Source: Eumeta japonica
Taxonomy: Eukaryota; Arthropoda; Insecta; Lepidoptera; Psychidae
Direction: 5' to 3'
Length of the DNA stretch: 64,000 nucleotides
Assembly (NCBI GenBank): GCA_005406025.1
Contig: BGZK01001448.1
Coordinates: 1-64,000 of the forward strand
Made by a program: the position numbers and the translations under genes. This document shows positions 51,601-60,600 of the stretch, piece after piece (the stretch's first letter is position 1; each line of letters starts with the position of its first letter). The notes beneath the pieces were generated by a model that saw only the letters and a list, made by a program, of their open reading frames with translations, ran no database searches and had not been told where the DNA came from.

Positions 51601-54600
51601 ACTTAATGACCGAAATAATATTTATTAATCGGCGTTGTTAAAGGGTTGACTGTAACAATTGTGCAATGGTTTGATGATGTTAATCTATAAAAATTGACAA
51701 GCAACATGCTGAACTGAAGAAAGTAATTCTTGTTCATAAGAAGTAATTAATTTCTTGTTCATGTTATGTAGATAGAGATAAATCATTAAATATTCTTATT
51801 AACTAAGAGATTATTTTTAACATAACCTCTTGTGACTAGACGTATTATTAAATTTTCGAACACACTATTTACACAAAAACGAATGATATTAATAACGTTA
51901 TTAGCACAACTCAATAACTACTTTCCACACAAATAACTAAATTGTAGTAACTTTAAATAAAAAAAGAAATACATTTTCCCTAATATTGTAACGGTAGAGC
52001 GTTATCCATTCCGAACCGAGCTTTATACCCAACATACAGTACGCCACGCATGTGCATACTCTCTCGCGTTTTACCCGCCATCTTCTTTTCAGCACTGGTG
52101 TATTCGTTAGATGATGTCTAGGCACTCTTGTTGTCTTTAGGCACTCTTACGCATTACAATTTCCCCCACCACGTACCTAATTCGAAACGATTGCAAATTT
52201 GGAATCCGTCAACAAAGAAATTTCACTTAAAGAGAAACCAAAACAAACTATTAACATCTGCAAAGGTCGAGCGGTATCATAATACTTTAATCCATTTGAC
52301 GGTCTTATTTGAGTTGCCGTTCCAAAGTCAGGAAAAATACATGCGTATTTATTTATAATAAATACAATTTTTATATAAAAAGAGACGGATTAGGCTAACG
52401 ATATAAAATACTCGCATTGATTGTAAAACTAATAAAAAGATCCCGATACGTGAAGTTTTTCGGCCTTTATTGTGACTACATGCAGGATCCATAAACATAA
52501 TCCCGAAGTCCATAGAATTTTTTCAATAAATTTTTAAACTCGCATTGTTGTTTAAATGTAATTTGAATATATAAATAGAGCCAATTAAAGTCCTTTGATT
52601 ATAATTAATTTCGTCATTTTTAACGACTTAGTTATAAAAGTTTTTTTCATAGGCCAAATATGCTAAGTACAGCAGCTAATTATACTCCTCAGTTTGTTCT
52701 TCAATTTCTCGAAGTATGTGGATGTCGTCTTAAATGTTGGAAGGTGCTGTAGTCTTTTCGGAAAGTGGCTTGCTGTCGTGACTGGAAGTTACCAAACTCA
52801 CTAATTGGTGGCTTCCAAAAGTTATATCGTAATTCTGCTTCGACAATAGGTGATAGAGCTAAAGATTTAACTCTGATAATAACAGATTTTTATGTCGATC
52901 TGGATAACTGTTTATAGAGGTTTTCGATCTCCACTATAATTTCGAACCACACATTATAGAGAAGATTCGGGATAATTTATGCTATTGTCAATCTTCAGCC
53001 TTATCACCTGCACAATTGTCCAGATGATAAGGTTTTCGTTTTTCTTCCGTTTCGTTCCCTTATTGATTTTCAGTTACGTCATCTGGCCTACACAAGGAAA
53101 CGATTATATACTCACCGGTCTTCAGTTTTATCATATGACTTTTTTTTTACTAACACTTTGAAGCCTATATTTTGGTCAAAAGTCTCTTAAATACAGTTTG
53201 TATTTAAATCTGTTAAATTGTTCATTGAAGTATCGAGGCTGGTGTGGGTCTTTTTGATTATAAAAATATTATGATTCTCTATTACGTCCTTTACTATGAT
53301 TATATCCTTCTCTTGCAATGATTGCTACCACGGTCAGTAACAGAAGAGTCGCCGGTGACTTGGAGCTTTAATTTGGTACGACTATCATGGGGTCTTAAGT
53401 ATAGTCACCACGACCCTACGCTTGGTTATTGCGACTTGGTGATCGCAGTGATACAAATCCAATTTGTACACGTACTTTTGTAGACGCTGCTGGCTGTCGC
53501 CCTCAGGATTGGATTATTCATCTTTTATGTTTTCCGGTCAGCGGTAGAAATTAAGACTCTTTTTCCACCTACATAAAAATTTGGCAATATGATAATGTAC
53601 ATGACAATTTATGGCAACTTGGACTTATTTCAGATGTCACTTCTTACACTATTGTCTCTTAAGACTCTTATGTTACGCGTTTATTAAAAAAATGTTTAAT
53701 TTTTTTTTGGTTAATGGAAACTGATTCACACAAACGTTGTTCATGGGTCAAAAGTTTTAAATTAACCAATCTCTTTCCATGAAGGCTACGTGATAACGTA
53801 AAGGTTGGAGGCTTAAAGTTAAATTAAAATTTATTTAATAGGTAAATGCAAACAGAATTTTGGATTAGTTCTTGGTAAAAAAATATTTATGCACAAATGC
53901 GATGCGTTGTAACGCAATTTTAAATTTTTTATTTAGTAGTTGAATAATGTGTTTCTTACTGATGTAACAAAATAATAAAGTACATATTTTTAGCTATATA
54001 TTCATAAATAGGTAATCTTTTTTCAAATATTAAATTCAATTTATCAATCGATGAGTATAAACTTGTATTAACTTATATTACTTATTTATATAAATTACCA
54101 AAGGTTTTTATTACATAGGATATACTTTTATATATTAAGCTTTCTTTCATTCAGTAAAAATTTTATCATTTTGCCCAACTATACGCACGTGGGTCAATAC
54201 CCACAAAGTGAGGAATTATACTTTAGGCAATATCGAAGGTGAAATTTTAATATAGGAGCAACATGTGGCAAAAATGGCACAAGTTCAATTTAGCCGTAAA
54301 TAAACCCTGAAGCGATATTAGACAAATTCTGAGTTATATTGTGAAGGTAAAAAATCCATATTATTTTTTTCTGTGTATTATAGATCGATTCATTTTCTAT
54401 TTGACGATTTTGAACAACATCGAACATTTGCTAGTCGGTGTTAGAACAATACGAGGAGAATTGTATCCACTGTATCATTTTATTCGTAAGTGATATAAGG
54501 AATGATAGAATAATCGTTTCATTGGCCGGGGTCAGGACAACGTACGGAGGAAGGAAAGTTATATTGTTAAGTAATCAACTTAAACAATTAACCTCGTGAA

Positions 54601-57600
54601 CCTGTGTGCAACTTTATCTAACAACGTAACGTATAATATTTCATTTTTATCGTTGTACTTATGGTAACTTTGTGTGTTTGCTCTAAATTTTTCTATTGTG
54701 TTAGAGATGAATTGATATAAATGGTAATCCATATAATGTAATTACTTGCACACTTGCATTTAACCAACATCTATATGCACACTTCGTTGTTGTAAGATGT
54801 TCTATGACCCAAATAATTTAATATTTATACAGGATTTATTATAAATGCAATATTTGTTCCTATTTTGGAACCGTAGACCCCAAAATCTCTGTTAATGGGC
54901 AGGCTTTTTAAGCTCCTCGAAAAGTTAAAGATGGTATTTTTAAAAAGGAACGAGATTGTGTCAGCGAAACTAGTACAATTACGTGCCTGCATTCCATTCG
55001 TAAAGACGAGGAATTCGAAGGAGGGCGTAAAGAGGAAAGAAGTGACCGCTTGTTGAATTGCGTATGCAGATAAGGAGCTCATGCAAGCGATCTGGGATAA
55101 CAGACCACCTTCACAACCGCTTCTAAAGCTAAAAGTGATGTAAGATCGTAACTTACGTTAAGCACTACAGACAGAACCTTTTTTTTTGTTTACGTTAACA
55201 GATCGGGTCACTCGTTTTTTGCATATAGTAAAACGTTTGATTTAAATCATCCATGCGATCGAGTTTTATAAGACAAAATGCCCAAAGTAGAAGTCTGACC
55301 TTTTAGATTACCCTATAAATAATCCTGTAAAGGCGAGAAATGGGAGATTCGGCTATCGTATTATAGAGGCATTAAACTGAATATAATAAAAAAAACTTTA
55401 TACAAGCAAGTGCTTATATGAGTTGTCCAACTGTACATACTAGTATTAAACCAAATACTTATTATGGGCACATATGCATTTTTACAATTCTCAAAATAAT
55501 CCGAGTACAAATGGTGAATGTACCTTCATTTGCCATCTACTACAGAATTATGAACGTCAGCCAGACAAAAATCTCCTAACAAAAAAAAAAATATACATAA
55601 AATAAATCTAAAACTTAGAAGTTTTAAACTTTAACTTTTAAACGTAAACAAGTTGAAATCTTGAAAAGTTTGTTCAAAGTGACGTGACAATAGTTTTAAA
55701 GTAAAAGTATGTTACGAAAAAGTCGGGAAGAAATACAGCTTAGAAATTTATGTATATCAAACCGGTGAAATATTACCTCGCCAGAAACAATAAGGAAGGT
55801 TAATTAAATGTAATGTAGGTCGGACTAAATGACAATGTGTGATCGGCATACAGTTACATATATCTATGGCGATGGTAATTATTCTTGACAATTTAAATAA
55901 GAGAATGTCAATCACCAAGTGCAGATTGAATATTTTTAATAACTAAGGAATGAAATGGTTTTTAAGAGATATAATTTTTTATCGTTTTTAATATTTAAAG
56001 ATTATTTATTTAAGGCTTTTCAATTTTTTTAGCACGCATAAGCACGGGCCTGTGTCTGATCTCAAATGAGTTCACGAGGAATTTAGCGCTGAAAAAATTG
56101 CATAATATAGACACGTCGATGGAATTTTCTATGGATTAGTTTCATATCGATTTCCAAACGATTTCGAAGCTCCTAATAGGTTTTACGTCGGATTTCCTTA
56201 ACTAACTATAAATATTTGTCAGTAATGACATATGTTGGTCGATCTGCCGCTGTAAAATCATAAAGAAAATTGTCTCAATTTTAAATTGTAATAACTATCT
56301 TGTTTTTGTTAATATATTAATCTGATTATTAATGAGTATAAATCGTAATCTTTTCTCAGGAATTTAATTTTAAACAGCTCAATTCATATTTCTATAATTG
56401 GCTAAGAGTTCCACGAATAATGGTTGGCTCTGCACTGCCGTCACTCCTAATTCCGATTAGAACCGGGTCTTGTCGTTGTATTATGTTCAACGTTCAAATA
56501 GTTGTTATGTTTAACGATATATGTAAAAAATGAGGTGAGTAAGATTTAGAGATTTCGAAAAGATCCTTTAAAACTAATTGTTTAAACATTTCAAATATTT
56601 ACTTAATTTGTTTAAATAAACTCTTATTATTTGCGGCGATTTTCGTATAGGATTATCCCATCCTATTACTATTACATAGAAAATTAGACAGTGATTAGCA
56701 TATTATTTTGAAAGCCGACGCAATTGTTGGATAGATGTGTCTTCTAGAAAGTTAAGCGCCAAAGAATACATCATTTGACACTAAGTCTATAACATGTCCA
56801 TGATTTCCTTTCAACAAGTTAGTAAGTTGTAGTTTATACATTGGTAAGCCGGACTAGTTACGTTTTAATTAATGTGTATTTTCAATATAATTGGTTTCGC
56901 ATGTTTTCATTAGACTATTGTGTTAATCCAATTTTAGTGTCTATAGTGAAAATACCTAATAAATAGTTCAAGACCCATTAATAAATATAATGAATTTTAG
57001 TTCTTTTTATGACATCTTGGTTCTAGGACTGTAATTTTTAAAATTATCGTTTTGATAATATTGTCTCATAGGTGATGTATTGCAGTTTCTGCTCGCTATT
57101 TGGAAATTATTATTGTTCAAATAGTAAATGTGAATATACTTATTTTAAAGAATATTTTCATAGAACAAAAGGTAAGGGGCGTAAATTACATGGGAAAAAT
57201 ATCATTTATTTGATTGATTTATTTAGCATTTAAATGAAAATTAAAAACCTGTTATTGGGGCGTATTAAAGGAAAAGCTTACGAAATTACTAAACATGTCC
57301 TCATTGTACATATATATTTAAAAATACGTTAATGATAGCCGATGCAGTAATGTGTATTACTTACTTTAATATTTTACAGACGTTTTACTAAAATAAAGAA
57401 TATTGCATATATTTCAAAAAATGAGATTTCTGAAATCAATAAATATTATGTCGCATCAGCTTTGCGCGCGTCACTGTAAATGGGATTAGTTCATATACAA
57501 ACACTCTTTTAGGATCTGTGTATACATTATTTTAAAAAGCTTATTATATTATTAGCAATTGATTTTATTATATCACCATTTGTCTGAAATATGCGCAAGC

Positions 57601-60600
57601 ACGTTGTCGAAAAAATATACAAAGTAATTTAGAACATTGATTGCTGAGCTTGGATATGAAATTATCCATTCTCATATGTCTTGAAATTTCTAAACAAAAA
57701 AATATACAAATATTGCGCTCTGTTGTTTGATCATTATTGTTAAAAACTGTCCTCACTTTACTTATTATATATGTATAAAAGTAGGTAAGTGTGGAAATGT
57801 AACATTGAAGTATGTGACGTTTAATAGATGACGTATGTATTCAAAAAGGAAGACAGTAGTTTCAACGTGTATGTAGGTTGTCAAACGTACGTAAGGCTGC
57901 GAACGAGTGAAAATTACAAAAACATGTAATTGTGTAAAAGTTACAAAATCATAATATACCCTTCCATGTATGTATATTACATACATATATGTGAAACAAA
58001 TCTAAATGTCTCGGATGTCTATCAAGTTACATGCAAACTGTCATATGAAAACTTTTTTCTGTATCGATAATTCGTATAAACAACAGAAGCTAATGAAAAA
58101 GATTTTGAAAATATCATTGTTTAGTTTCAATATTGATATATCGCCCAAATCCTTAGTCGTATTAAAGTGTATTTTGATGTGATGTCATTGATCTGTCTCT
58201 CGTCTGAAACAAAGACAAAGAGCTCAATGAATTTTTGAAATATCGGACGTCACTAATAATGTCGGTTTACACAGCTGTCTCGTAAAAGTGCACAAATTAC
58301 ATATTTTATATCTTTGTGAGCATTGTCTTAAATTTAGTGAATATTTCAGAAAATATTTTTTTGTTGTTACATTATCTTAGTTGAAATTTTGGAACTTTAA
58401 CCAAGTGTCTTATTTTTTTGACTTTTAACTGTTCTTTACATTTCTTCATCATATTGAAGCATACAATTTAAGAAGTTATATACAATATTTGGTTACCAAA
58501 CTTCACGTTTATTTTTATGTCGTATTGTACACGTGGACACTTCATACAACGTAATTATTATATGATTATTGTAAATTAATGAATAGAAACCAAAATTACT
58601 CTGTTGGAAGACTGAGTGAATTGGTTTTAATTTTTATTTCTAAAATAGGTCCAATTTTTAGAACACATGACAGATCTCCATATGGTTAAATCTTTGCATA
58701 CTTTTATTTCGGTGACATCCATTTATATCAAGTAATTTCGCCGGTTTCAAGTGTCACACGATTACAAAAAAAGAGTTAATGAGTTTCTAACTTAAATAAA
58801 ATCAACATCACTTGCACCATACCTCAGTTATCATTAAATTGGGACGATAAAGATTTAATACGATATAACGCTTATGTCTGTCTGTCCGCGGCTTAACTCA
58901 AAGATTTTTTGTTTTAAAAAACTATAATTTGATATGAGTACATATCACTCCGATAAGGTGATCATATAACATTTTGAAGACAATTTTTTTTAGCATACCT
59001 CTCTTATACATAAGTTGGGAGCGATTTTATTTTCTCGTTTATTCCATGGTATGTGATATCTTTGGCATATTGTGCATCATAGAAAACAGTTTTTGAAGTG
59101 AAACTTCTTTGGGCACGTTGAGAGTGAAATTTCAAGGTCTCTTCACGGCAATACCATCACGGCATAATATTAGCGGGATGATGAGGCCGTCGCGATTTCA
59201 AATTTTAAAAGACGAAGAGAGCAATCGGATAGATCGCCAGAAAGAAAGAGACAAAAATAGTAAGCGTGCTGTACTCTATTGCTGTAGAGAATATTATTTT
59301 ATGAGGCTACTGAATTATGTTGAATGTGAAACGTATATCACCTATTATAACTTCTTCAAATTTTTAATTATTAAATAAATAAAAGTGTAATAATTATAAA
59401 TAAAATTTACTAATAATTATATTATTATAATTAATTATCGTTATCGATGACAATGATAATGACCAATTTGCGTATATTATATACTTGTATATATTTATCT
59501 ATCAATTAAAATATTTTAGCTTTTCTTTAAAAGGCAAAAAAATGTACGTTGCTCGAACATCCTTTATCATAATGGTTTTAAATATAAAAAGTATTTCTAT
59601 AGAAATATTTTCCGTACTTTGCCTCATTCCTTTGAATACCTACAATATTTCACTTTCGATCTTCCATCAATTTTTTATCTTTAATTTGAGTCTTTAAACC
59701 AATTAAAGACTCAAATTAAAGATAAAAAATTGATAAGATGGTCTTAAGACTGTCTAATATTGAAGAAAAAAAATCGGTAAGATTGTCCATAAATAATCAA
59801 AGATACCAATCTCTGATTATTTATGGACAATCTTACCGATTTTAATTAATGTTGGCAAAGAAGTTTCATTTCCGAGATGCGTTTGATTTAAGTATCCGTT
59901 TGAAAAGTGCTGCGCACGAAACTCCACCGCTGTAAAGTTAGCCATGAAAGCGTCGCTATGGCGTAAAATAGGAGTGCGAGGAAGAAAAAGGAAGGTTTGG
60001 ACAGTGTTACACCAGCGCATTGCATCTTTTGCCGGCAATTTAGAGCGTCAGACTTACGTATGTTGCACTGTAAATTGCTAACTTTTGATAGAGTCAAGTG
60101 TCCGCCCCTACCGGTTATTCTTGGATATGAGAGAAAATTCACGCCGGTAGTGTAACGAGGTTACAAGGAAAACTATCATGGCTAAGTAGGCTTTATAAGT
60201 TTACGAGTAACAGTCGACCGATTTATAAAACCTTATGTACTTCGAGAAATAAAAGCTAAAATCACTTTTCTTATTGGATTATTGACGGGCAAACAAGCAT
60301 GCAAACCATCAGCGTATAGGTGGTCATCGCAGCCTAACGTTGCTCGCGACTCCGGAGGAGTCACCAGTGCATGGTCGACCTCTTGAGTAGGAATAGAATA
60401 TCTAATAGAGAAAAGAGTGGGCTGATGGAGACGGGAGGGGGCTGATGGAAGGAGGTTGTGGAGTGATAGAAGGGGAATGAGCTACCGGAACTCTCACTTA
60501 CTGGAGAAAATGCAACAACATAACCTGTTACTATGTCTGTATATGTGAAATTGTGATATTGCATTGGTTGAGCCGGTACATTTACGTGCTCCAGCGAAGT

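Noticed and set aside
51985..52180. Solo LTR
   Set aside because: GC-richer patch with a short direct duplication, but no TG...CA ends, primer-binding site or target duplication could be defined.
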